From Zooshikella harenae (GTDB lineage Bacteria > Pseudomonadota > Gammaproteobacteria > Pseudomonadales > Zooshikellaceae), in NCBI RefSeq assembly GCF_018837975.1, contig NZ_JAGSOY010000003.1, positions 143,704 through 207,703 on the forward strand: a DNA stretch of 64,000 bases. Direction: 5' to 3'. Of this stretch, positions 56,203 to 64,000 are shown in pieces (within the stretch, counting starts at the first letter, position 1; every line of letters begins with the position of its first letter). The notes below the pieces were generated by a model. It saw only the letters and a list, made by a program, of their open reading frames with translations, was not told where the DNA came from and did no database searches. A program made the position numbers and the translations under genes.

Positions 56203-58842
56203 ATGAAAGACGCTCAGCCTCGCACAATTTATTTAAAAGATTACCAAGAGCCAGATTATTGGATTGACCAAACGGACTTAACCTTTCGTTTAGGTGAGGA
56301 TTACACTGATGTTACTGCCGTATTGCAGGTACGGTTAAATAAAAATAAACAACACGAACATTTACCTAACTTGGTATTAGATGGTACTGATATGCAACTT
56401 CTGTCGGTGAGCATCGATAACCAGCCACTCGACAGTAGCCTGTACTCATTGACGACAGAAAACTTAAGTTTACCCGTCAATGCGGAACAGTTTACGGCCA
56501 CCATTAATACCCGTATAAAACCGCAAGAAAACACATCACTTGAAGGGTTATATCGTTCGAACGATATGTTTTGTACTCAGTGTGAGGCAGAAGGGTTTCG
56601 TAAGATCACTTATTATTTAGACCGCCCTGATGTCATGGCTAAGTTTTCTACCACGATTATTGCTGATCCCAAAAAATACCCGGTGATGCTATCTAACGGT
56701 AACTTAATTGCAGATGAAAATTTAGATGATGGTCTACGTAAAGTTAAATGGGAAGACCCTTTTAAAAAACCTTGTTACTTATTTGCTTTGGTAGCAGGGG
56801 ATTTAGCCTGTGTAGATGATGAGTTTATCACCCATTCTGGTCGTAAAGTGGCGCTTAAGTTATTTACAGAAGCCACAAATGTTGACAAATGCGAGCATGC
56901 ACTACTATCGCTGAAGCGGGCGATGAAGTGGGATGAAGAAGTCTATGGTCGTGAATATGACCTGGATATTTTTATGATCGTCGCTGTAGATCATTTCAAT
57001 ATGGGGGCGATGGAAAATAAAGGTTTAAATATATTTAACTCATCTTGTGTGTTAGCCAAACCTGAAACGGCAACAGATGGAACCTATCAACGTATTGAAG
57101 CCATTGTTGCCCATGAATATTTTCATAACTGGAGTGGCAACCGAGTAACCTGTCGAGATTGGTTCCAGTTAAGTTTAAAAGAAGGCTTTACAGTTTTTCG
57201 GGATGCTGAGTTTTCCGCGGATATGAATTCACGTCCAGTGAAGCGTATTGAAGATGCAAACTTTTTACGTACCATGCAGTTCCCTGAAGATGCCGGCCCC
57301 ACTTCTCACCCTGTACGGCCTGCGTCGTATATTGAAATTTCTAACTTTTATACATTGACGGTCTATGAAAAAGGCGCTGAAGTGGTGCGCATGATTCATA
57401 ACATTGTCGGTAAGGAAGGTTTTAGAAAGGGTAGTGACTTATATTTTTCGCGGCACGATGGGCAGGCAGTGACCACAGAAGATTTTGTCAAAGCCATGGA
57501 AGAAGCCAATGATGTTGATTTAGCACTGTTTCGCCGCTGGTATACTCAGTCAGGAACACCGGTAGTACACGTGTCGGATAATTATGATGCTGCCAATAAG
57601 CGGTATACCTTAACCGTAAAACAAAACTGTCCACCAACTCCTGGGCAAGCAGAAAAAGTGCCGTTTCATATCCCGTTTGCCGTTGGGCTCATTGATGCAC
57701 TAGGCAATGATATGCCGCTTGATGAGCAAGGTAATACGACACTTGTTTTAGATGTTAAAGAGGCGGAGCAAACATTTACCTTTAACAATATTAGCGAGCA
57801 ACCATTACCTTCACTCGCGAGAGACTTTTCTGCCCCTGTCAAAGTTGAATATCCCTATACCCGTGATCAGTTAATGTTTTTAATGAGTCACGATAATGAT
57901 GGTTTTAACCGTTGGGATGCGGGACAAAAGCTAGCGGTTGATATTATTAAAGAGCTTGTTGAACAGCAGCGGGCAGGGATGACGCTGGCCTTAGATGAGC
58001 GTTTAGTAACTGCGTATAAATCATTACTGACGGGTTCGTCTTTGGATAAAGCGATGTTAACTAAAATGCTTGCTTTACCGAGTGAAGACTACGTTGCTGA
58101 AGAGTGTGATGTTATTTATCCACTCAGCATTCACGTGGCCCGTGATTTTGTACGTCGCACGTTGGCAGTGAAATTACACAAGCAGTTTAAAACCTGTTTT
58201 GATGCCAACAACACTCAAAAAGCCTATCAACCCACGGCGGAAGACATCGCTGAGCGTAGCCTGAAAAATATTTGCTTGAGCTACCTGACATTGGCTGATG
58301 AGCAAGGTATCGAGTTGTCTTGGCAGCAATACCAGCAGGCAAATAATATGACAGATCGCTTTTCTGCGTTAAGTATTTTAGAAAATGCTGTGTCTGTTAA
58401 AGCGCGCGACTATGCGGAACAAGCGCTAGCCAGTTTTTATCAGCAGTGGCAACGTGATGCGCAAATGATAGAGCAATGGCTATCAGTACAGGCCGGTGGT
58501 GAATATACGGATCTCGAAAAAATCCAACAATTAATGCAGCATAATGCATTTGATATGAAAAACCCTAATAAAGTAAGGGCGTTAATTGGTGTATTTGCCA
58601 ACCGAAATAAAGTGCATTTCCACCGTGATGATGGGGCAGGTTATGCTTTCCTTGCTGATCAGGTGTTGGTGTTAAATCGCTTAAATCCACAAATGGCATC
58701 ACGCTTATTAACCCCCATCACTCGCTGGCGGCGATATGATGAAATGCGTGGTGCATTAATGAAGGAGCAACTGCAGCGCATCATGAAAGAAAAAGACCTC
58801 TCCAAAGATGTTTATGAGATAGTCTCTAAAAGTTTGAAATAA
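56203..58842 (+). CDS. pepN: Aminopeptidase N
   Basis: This 879-residue M1 metallopeptidase removes N-terminal residues from peptides. The GAMEN exopeptidase motif is at residues 268-272, and the zinc motif HEYFH at 304-308 with the downstream Glu in LKEGFTVFRD. The N-terminal QPRTIYLKDYQEPDYWI start is standard. Length matches E. coli PepN (about 870). It ends the conserved nadK-pepN neighbourhood; a GC-rich hairpin follows 6 bases after its stop. Confidence 0.96.
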   Translation: MKDAQPRTIYLKDYQEPDYWIDQTDLTFRLGEDYTDVTAVLQVRLNKNKQHEHLPNLVLDGTDMQLLSVSIDNQPLDSSLYSLTTENLSLPVNAEQFTATINTRIKPQENTSLEGLYRSNDMFCTQCEAEGFRKITYYLDRPDVMAKFSTTIIADPKKYPVMLSNGNLIADENLDDGLRKVKWEDPFKKPCYLFALVAGDLACVDDEFITHSGRKVALKLFTEATNVDKCEHALLSLKRAMKWDEEVYGREYDLDIFMIVAVDHFNMGAMENKGLNIFNSSCVLAKPETATDGTYQRIEAIVAHEYFHNWSGNRVTCRDWFQLSLKEGFTVFRDAEFSADMNSRPVKRIEDANFLRTMQFPEDAGPTSHPVRPASYIEISNFYTLTVYEKGAEVVRMIHNIVGKEGFRKGSDLYFSRHDGQAVTTEDFVKAMEEANDVDLALFRRWYTQSGTPVVHVSDNYDAANKRYTLTVKQNCPPTPGQAEKVPFHIPFAVGLIDALGNDMPLDEQGNTTLVLDVKEAEQTFTFNNISEQPLPSLARDFSAPVKVEYPYTRDQLMFLMSHDNDGFNRWDAGQKLAVDIIKELVEQQRAGMTLALDERLVTAYKSLLTGSSLDKAMLTKMLALPSEDYVAEECDVIYPLSIHVARDFVRRTLAVKLHKQFKTCFDANNTQKAYQPTAEDIAERSLKNICLSYLTLADEQGIELSWQQYQQANNMTDRFSALSILENAVSVKARDYAEQALASFYQQWQRDAQMIEQWLSVQAGGEYTDLEKIQQLMQHNAFDMKNPNKVRALIGVFANRNKVHFHRDDGAGYAFLADQVLVLNRLNPQMASRLLTPITRWRRYDEMRGALMKEQLQRIMKEKDLSKDVYEIVSKSLK

Positions 58843-58848
58843 CCATAA

Positions 58849-58872
58849 CCTCCCCCTTCAACAAGGGGGAGG
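58849..58872. repeat. GC-rich hairpin, REP-type repeat / pepN terminator
   Basis: CCTCCCCCTT (58849-58858) and AAGGGGGAGG (58863-58872) form a perfect 10-bp stem with a CAAC loop. The same stem is at 63819-63843. It lies 6 bases after pepN and could also act as a transcription terminator. Confidence 0.75.
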
Positions 58873-58949
58873 AACTGAACGAGAGAATCTCTTGAATTTC
58901 AATATGTTAAGAGGTGCCCAGTTTCAAAGTAGCTTCGGTCTTTTATTCC

Positions 58950-58985
58950 CTCCCCTTGGTAAGGGGAGCGTTAGGGTGGGGTTTT
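58950..58985. repeat. GC-rich hairpin, REP-type repeat
   Basis: CTCCCCTT (58950-58957) and AAGGGGAG (58961-58968) form an 8-bp stem with a 3-base loop. A flanking GTTAGGGTGGGGTTTT follows, in the same relative place where the copy at 63936 has TTGGTGGGGGATG. This is the second element of a pair beginning at 58849. Confidence 0.65.
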
Positions 58986-59898
58986 AGATATAGGACAAAA
59001 ATCAAAGATTTTAATTTTGGCTCGTGTAGATAAAATAATTGTCTAACAATCAATATTTGTTTGTATGTAAGGCAGTATTCCTATCTGTTTTTTGCTTGCT
59101 TTTTCTTTTTTTAAACTCTGCCACTGTTACTTTTTATTAAAAAGTGATACCTCTCATGCTTATTTATGTTACTTCTGTTCGCATATGGATTATGAGTTGC
59201 CTTTGTAGAAAATTAGATGGTCAATAACTCATTTTATTTAGAAAGTGATCTATTTCAGAAAAAACTAATAAGTCGATAGCTAATTCAAGTGGGTGTAGTA
59301 CATGCCTCCTCCTTTAGAGGGTTGAAAAGAACCTTAAACTTTTAGTTTGCTTGATGCTTTTACAGTTTGTACTGTTTAAACGTTCGTTTTTTCTAGACGG
59401 AATAGCTTAAAAGTTTCATAATGTAACAAATTTACAAAACAACGATAAATAAACTGGACTGTTGCTCAAGGTGAAGGCGTTTTGGGCGAGGTACCAAGTG
59501 ATGAACTCTTGGGGGCTTATTGAAATAAGTGCGGTGGCAGTTAATTGCTCCTGTATTAACTGTATTTCCACCATCCTTGGTGGTTAAGAATAAAGGTAAC
59601 AATGCATAAACCTTATTCACAAAAAGTAATAGGCAAAGTTTTGTAATTTTTTACATATTTCATTGCGAAGCTATTAACATTGAATAAAAAAAATAAGAAG
59701 ATAGTATATAGCTCACCTTGAGTGCTTTAAGGTGGTAAATAGAAAATCATAAAATGCTAATTCAATGTGTTCACAGTAAACATTGAAAAGTGTAAGTATG
59801 AATGTACTGAGATAACAAAAATAATTAGGAAGTTGGAGCTGAGCGTAATAACCAAAAAGAGCTATTTAAAGTAATAAGTATTAAAAACTTTGCTTGGT

Positions 59899-60228
59899 GT
59901 ACCCATTATGATGGGTATAGTAGTTCAATTTGGATAACTAGGGGACAATAACAATAAGGTAAGGATGCAATTATATATACCCAAAATGAAGGGTATATAT
60001 AAGATTGGGTGTGAAAAAAATAATACTCAAGTAAAGATTTATACCTTATCTATTGTATTACTCTTAACACTTAAGTCGGATATACGAGTGTATTAGCCGA
60101 TGGATTATTGTGTCCAAAGAAAAGGCTATTTTTAACTCGGTATTCATAGTGATATATACAACTATTGTTGTATAAATGTGGCTGCGTACTTTTTTAAGGT
60201 AAGTATACCCATAACGAAGAGTATATAT
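59899..60228. repeat. Three copies of a TATACCC-N8-GGGTATA palindrome
   Basis: Copies lie at 59899-59918 (GTACCCATTATGATGGGTAT), 59974-59999 (core TACCCAAAATGAAGGGTA) and 60203-60228 (core TACCCATAACGAAGAGTA). The spacing is about 55 and 203 bases between them. All lie upstream of the DUF1302 gene. They could be operators or dispersed palindromic repeats. Confidence 0.6.
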
Positions 60229-60331
60229 CACGACCAAACTGCTCCTACGTGGTTAATTTATTAAGTTTTTACTGGTTAGTAAGAGTTAATAAGTTCCACC
60301 CTTCCTATAAGACCATGCTACGGAGCGATCC

Positions 60332-62332
60332 ATGAACAACACAAATAGCCTGCCCTTACGCCTGTTATTTGCACCCGCAAAAGCAGGATTTGCCTTAGCC
60401 AGTTTACTTGCCGTTATGCCTGTCCAGGCGTTTGAATTTGACTTAATGGAAGGAGAGGTGACCGGTTCATTAGATACTACCTTATCCTATGGCGCGATGT
60501 GGCGTGTTGAAGGTAGAGATACTCACCTCTATGGTAACGACACTGAGCCAACTCATGATGATGTAAATACCAACGATGGTAACCGTAATTTTGATACGGG
60601 AATGGTATCGAGTGTTTATAAAATTAATTCAGAACTTAAGCTGAATTATAAAAACTATGGTGCATTCGTGCGTGGTCGTGCGTTTTATGACACCGAAATC
60701 ATGGATAAAGACACAGACTGGTCTGATACGAATGACAGTTTCATCAATAAAAACTCTGCATACTATAATCAAGCTGGTACAAATAGAGCTGCAGATGCAT
60801 TTGATAGCGATGTTGAGGAACTAATTGGTAAAGATGCTTCAATTATGGATGCCTTTGTATTTGGTAGCTTTCATGTTGGTGATATGCCTTTAGATGTTAG
60901 GTTTGGTAAGCAAGTACTGAACTGGGGAGAAGGCATTTTTTACCGTGATGGTATCAATACTATTAACCCAATTGATGCCGGACAATTTGCGCTACCAGGT
61001 TCTGAGCTTAAAGACGTGCTAATTCCTCAAATGGCATTGTCATTTAACTTAGGATTAACTGAAAACCTCTCCATGGAAACTTATTATATGATGGAGTGGG
61101 ATGAGAGTATTGTTCCTCCTGTAGGTTCCTATTTTAGTAATAATGATATTTTCGCTGATGGGGCAGAGTTTGGATATAATGAAGTTGTAGGCACAGATAA
61201 AAAGAGAATAGATGATCCTGCAATACGTGCTGGATGGATATCTTTACTTAAAAATCGTGGGATAAATATTCACGGTGACTATCTAGTTGTTGCAGATTTG
61301 AGGGGCAAACAAAATGCTAAAGACAGTGGACAATTTGGAGTTAATTTTAAGTATTTTGCCGAAGAGTTAAATGAAACAGAGTTTGGGTTCTATTTTGTCA
61401 ACTATCACGCTCAAGTACCTTTTACTGCAGCTGGTATAAGGCCTGGAAGTGTTACAGCTGCGACAACAGAGTTCGGTGACGATAATGCAATTACCAATGG
61501 ATTTGCAAAGTTACATGTATTATCAAATGGAGTTTATGCAGATAGAGTATACCCTGAAGATATAAGAATGTTTGGGTTGAGCTTTAATACTACAGTTGGT
61601 AATACCTCCATTGCTGGGGAGTTAACATATCGACCAAATATGCCCATGTGGATTGATCACCCTGATGATCTAGTCTCTGGTATTTCAGAAAACCTCTCAG
61701 ACTCTAATGCAGATGGGATAATAAGAGATGTTAGAAATGCTGCAGGTTCAGAAGCTGGTATTTGTACATCAATTCCGCTCTCTCAAGGTCGTCCAAACAA
61801 TTTTGGCTGTGTAGGCCAAGATTATAAAAACTATGAACGTGTTGAGTTATATACAGGCTCTTTAGTATTTATTCATAACTTTGGCCCTCGCTTTGGTTTT
61901 GATAATTTTATAGCAGTGTTAGAGCCATCCTTTGAGTTAATTTCTGGTATCGGTGGTAATTACGATATGTTTGCGGCTAAAGGCTCTAGCCCTTATGATT
62001 CTCGCAACTTCTCTGAAGATTATACCCCTGAACACGAGCGTCTAGACCGCTTTAGCTGGGGCTATACTACCGTATTTTCAGGTCAGTGGAATGATGTATT
62101 TGCAGGTGTCAACTTAAACCCGATTTTACGCTTTAAACAAGATGTGCAAGGTAACTCACGTGTTACAGGTAACTTTATGGAAGACCGTAAAGCAGTGACC
62201 TTAGCATTAAATGCAACATATATGAATTCTTTAGAAGCAGGTATCAGTTATACCAACTTTTTTGGTGCAGAGCGGCGTAATAAACTGAATGACCGTGATA
62301 ATATAGCATTTACAGTTAAGTACTCATTCTAA
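60332..62332 (+). CDS. DUF1302 family outer-membrane protein
   Basis: This 666-residue protein has a signal peptide (AGFALASLLAVMPVQAFEF). A long series of amphipathic beta segments follows, ending in a C-terminal aromatic residue (RDNIAFTVKYSF), typical of outer-membrane beta-barrels. Motifs such as LDVRFGKQVLNWGEGIFYRDG and NIHGDYLVVADLRGKQNAK fit the DUF1302 family. It sits with a DUF1329 gene, the usual pair. Their role, perhaps in export or uptake of hydrophobic substrates, is not settled. A GGAG site precedes the ATG. Confidence 0.88.
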   Translation: MNNTNSLPLRLLFAPAKAGFALASLLAVMPVQAFEFDLMEGEVTGSLDTTLSYGAMWRVEGRDTHLYGNDTEPTHDDVNTNDGNRNFDTGMVSSVYKINSELKLNYKNYGAFVRGRAFYDTEIMDKDTDWSDTNDSFINKNSAYYNQAGTNRAADAFDSDVEELIGKDASIMDAFVFGSFHVGDMPLDVRFGKQVLNWGEGIFYRDGINTINPIDAGQFALPGSELKDVLIPQMALSFNLGLTENLSMETYYMMEWDESIVPPVGSYFSNNDIFADGAEFGYNEVVGTDKKRIDDPAIRAGWISLLKNRGINIHGDYLVVADLRGKQNAKDSGQFGVNFKYFAEELNETEFGFYFVNYHAQVPFTAAGIRPGSVTAATTEFGDDNAITNGFAKLHVLSNGVYADRVYPEDIRMFGLSFNTTVGNTSIAGELTYRPNMPMWIDHPDDLVSGISENLSDSNADGIIRDVRNAAGSEAGICTSIPLSQGRPNNFGCVGQDYKNYERVELYTGSLVFIHNFGPRFGFDNFIAVLEPSFELISGIGGNYDMFAAKGSSPYDSRNFSEDYTPEHERLDRFSWGYTTVFSGQWNDVFAGVNLNPILRFKQDVQGNSRVTGNFMEDRKAVTLALNATYMNSLEAGISYTNFFGAERRNKLNDRDNIAFTVKYSF

Positions 62333-62415
62333 ATAATAAACATATAAAATTAGCATTAGCCAACGTAAGGTGCTCATTTGTGGGGCATCTTACAAAGACT
62401 AATAGAGAGCCTGCT

Positions 62416-63795
62416 ATGAAAAAGAATATAATTTATATCGGTGCTGCCGTGGCAGCACTGACGTTAGCAATTCAAACGGCTACGGCTGCCATTAGCCCGC
62501 AAGAAGCAAAAAAATTAGGCACGACCTTAACGTCTATCGGTGCTGAAAAAGCGGGAAATGCGGATGGCACGATTCCCGCTTGGACCGGGGGAATAACCAA
62601 AAAAGATATTCCTGCGTCGTATAAGCGCCGTGGTCAACACTATCCTAATCCTTGGCCAGGTGATAAGCCCCAGTTTTATATCACTGCTGAAAATATGGCC
62701 AACTATAAAAGTAAATTAACCGCTGGGCAGATTGCGTTATTTGAGGCATACCCAAAAACATTTAAAATGCCAGTTTACCAAACGCGCCGTTCTGGTTCGT
62801 TACCGCAGCATGTGTATGATAACACCCTTAAAAATGCAACAACGGCTACGTTAGTTAATGGCGGTAATGGTTTTAAAGGTGCCTATGCCAGTGTGCCGTT
62901 TCCTATTCCTAAAACCGGTTTAGAAGCTTTATGGAACCATATTGTTCGTTACCGTGGTGAATACGTCGTGCGTCGTGCATCTGAAGTAGCGGTTCAACGT
63001 AATGGCAATTATACCTTAATTACAGCGCAACAAGAGGCTGGGTTTAATTATTATTATCCCAAAGGTAGTGAAAGTACGTTAGATAATACCATTATTTATT
63101 ATCTTTCCTTTACCACAAGTCCAGCCCGTTTAGCTGGTGAAGCGGTGTTGGTACATGAAACCCTGGACCAGGTGAAACAACCACGTCAAGCCTGGAAGTA
63201 TAATGCAGGCCAGCGTCGCGTACGTCGAGCACCAAACCTGGCGTATGATACGCCTATCTCTGGTGCAGATGGTTTACGTACCGCCGATGATACAGATATG
63301 TTCAACGGTGCCCCAAACCGTTATGAGTGGAAATTGTTAGGGAAAAAAGAAATGTATATTCCCTACAATAACTATAATCTGATCAGCCCTGACCTTAAAT
63401 ATTCAAATGTGCTAGCGAAAGGGCATATCAACCCTGCACAAACACGGTATGAGTTACACCGGGTGTGGGTCGTTGAAGGCACACTGAAAAAAGGCGAACG
63501 CCATATTTATTCCAAACGTACGCTTTATCTGGATGAAGATAGCTGGGGTGCAGCAGTAGTCGATCAATATGATGGGCGTGGTGAGTTATGGCGTGTCAGC
63601 ATGGCGTACTTGCTCAATAATTATGATCTGCCAACCACGTGGACTGGGCTGGATGTATTCCATGATCTACAAGCCCGCCGTTACCATGTACAAGGTATGG
63701 CAAACGAAGAGCGTAATTACGTAGACTTCTCTCGTCCAATTCCTGACAATAAATACTTCAAACCCAGTACCCTTCGTAGAAGAAGTTATCGTTAA
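62416..63795 (+). CDS. DUF1329 family secreted protein
   Basis: This 459-residue protein has a signal peptide (MKKNIIYIGAAVAALTLAIQTATA), then ISPQEAKKLGTTLTSIGAEKAGNADGTIPAWTGG, the characteristic N-terminal block of DUF1329. The family forms a LolA/LolB-like fold in known structures and occurs next to DUF1302. It follows the DUF1302 gene by 83 bases and is probably in one operon. The frame extends to 62380, but the ATG at 62416 gives the proper signal peptide with GAGAG upstream. Function unknown. Confidence 0.88.
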   Translation: MKKNIIYIGAAVAALTLAIQTATAAISPQEAKKLGTTLTSIGAEKAGNADGTIPAWTGGITKKDIPASYKRRGQHYPNPWPGDKPQFYITAENMANYKSKLTAGQIALFEAYPKTFKMPVYQTRRSGSLPQHVYDNTLKNATTATLVNGGNGFKGAYASVPFPIPKTGLEALWNHIVRYRGEYVVRRASEVAVQRNGNYTLITAQQEAGFNYYYPKGSESTLDNTIIYYLSFTTSPARLAGEAVLVHETLDQVKQPRQAWKYNAGQRRVRRAPNLAYDTPISGADGLRTADDTDMFNGAPNRYEWKLLGKKEMYIPYNNYNLISPDLKYSNVLAKGHINPAQTRYELHRVWVVEGTLKKGERHIYSKRTLYLDEDSWGAAVVDQYDGRGELWRVSMAYLLNNYDLPTTWTGLDVFHDLQARRYHVQGMANEERNYVDFSRPIPDNKYFKPSTLRRRSYR

Positions 63796-63807
63796 ACCCT
63801 GCTTTAA

Positions 63808-63975
63808 TCCCCCACCAACCTCCCCCTTACACCAAGGGGGAGGCTTTACTTCATCCCTCACAATACCCGTAATAAGCCCTTTAGTTTAAGTAAATTAGGC
63901 TAACCCCAAAATATTTTTAATAGCACAATCTCAAGCCTCCCCTTTTTGAAGGGGGAGGTTGGTGGGGGATGTTTT
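63808..63975. repeat. Inverted pair of GC-rich hairpin repeats (REPIN-like)
   Basis: One element at about 63808-63843 carries CCCCCACCAACCTCCCCCTT and then AAGGGGGAGG. The second, at about 63936-63972, carries the same sequence reversed: CCTCCCC, then GGGGGAGGTTGGTGGGGG. The two lie head to head with about 90 bases between. This is the layout of REP doublets. The first may also end the DUF1329 transcript. Confidence 0.7.
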
Positions 63976-64000
63976 GCTATAGCCACAGTGAAGGATTTTT

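Larger units (their letters stand above)
58843..60331. other. Long non-coding region (about 1.5 kb)
   Basis: No credible gene lies here; a 62-codon minus-strand frame near 59432-59620 has no domain. The left part holds two GC-rich hairpins, and the right part three TATACCC-type palindromes (59899-59918, 59974-59999, 60203-60228). The rest is AT-rich. The promoter of the DUF1302 gene should lie in the last few hundred bases. Confidence 0.55.

Noticed and set aside
59432..59620. A 62-codon minus-strand frame in the pepN-DUF1302 gap
   Set aside because: No ribosome site, no domain, and low-complexity basic content; it looks like chance.
58849..63975. CRISPR array as explanation of the repeated GC-rich hairpins
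   Set aside because: Copies are few, unevenly spaced, inverted relative to each other and without uniform spacers, and no cas gene is present.

Overview
The window looks like a chromosomal segment of a marine-type gammaproteobacterium. The DNA is AT-leaning, and GTG and TTG starts with clear Shine-Dalgarno sites are common. Genes such as xcp-like gsp, fadH, nadK, yeaC/DUF1315, DUF1853 and pepN are typical of Pseudomonas/Oceanospirillales relatives. I cannot name the species; a Hahellaceae/Zooshikella-like bacterium is only a guess.

Region 1 (1-32.5 kb) is an exopolysaccharide locus of the kind normally associated with exosortase A (XrtA/EpsH). It carries the end of an asparagine-synthase-like amidotransferase, two GT4 glycosyltransferases and a flippase. 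It also has a FemAB/CelD-GNAT fusion, two polysaccharide deacetylases, a sugar-transfer ATP-grasp protein, an O-antigen-ligase-like polymerase and a second amidotransferase. Further on come two TPR paralogues around a FemAB-like gene and a GNAT. Then follow an acyl carrier protein with two exosortase-associated alpha/beta hydrolases, a heparinase II/III-type lyase, a PLP decarboxylase plus AMP-forming acyl ligase, a secreted serine protease and a polyprenyl-phosphate sugar transferase. The cbpA-cbpM chaperone pair is embedded near the left end. No exosortase and no PEP-CTERM protein is visible inside the window.

Region 2 (32.6-44.1 kb) is a complete core type II secretion system. gspC-gspD diverges from gspE-F-G-H-I-J-K-L-M, the layout known for P. 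aeruginosa xcp. The secretin GspD ends in a SPOR (peptidoglycan-binding) domain, the most striking single observation here. The minor pseudopilins GspH, J and K carry low-complexity insertions.

Region 3 (44.3-58.8 kb) holds tRNA-Val(UAC) and tRNA-Asp(GUC), a 37-codon acidic ORF, an AraC regulator divergent from fadH, a coiled-coil protein with a Cys/His tail, a D-cysteine desulfhydrase-like enzyme, DUF1853, nadK, a metallophosphatase, a rhomboid protease, DUF1315, DUF2797 and pepN. From memory, the order of regions 2 and 3 resembles P. aeruginosa, which suggests an old conserved backbone with the polysaccharide locus next to it.

Region 4 (58.8-64 kb) is a long non-coding stretch with GC-rich hairpins and three copies of a TATACCC palindrome, followed by a DUF1302/DUF1329 pair. 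More GC-rich inverted repeats close the window and look like REP/REPIN-type elements.

Proposed interplay (inference): the ligase, ACP, PLP decarboxylase and two hydrolases form a carrier-protein pathway making a small acyl or amine decoration. The GNAT/FemAB proteins could attach it to a polysaccharide built by the glycosyltransferases, flipped by Wzx and polymerised by the ligase-like protein. The heparinase-type lyase could trim the product.
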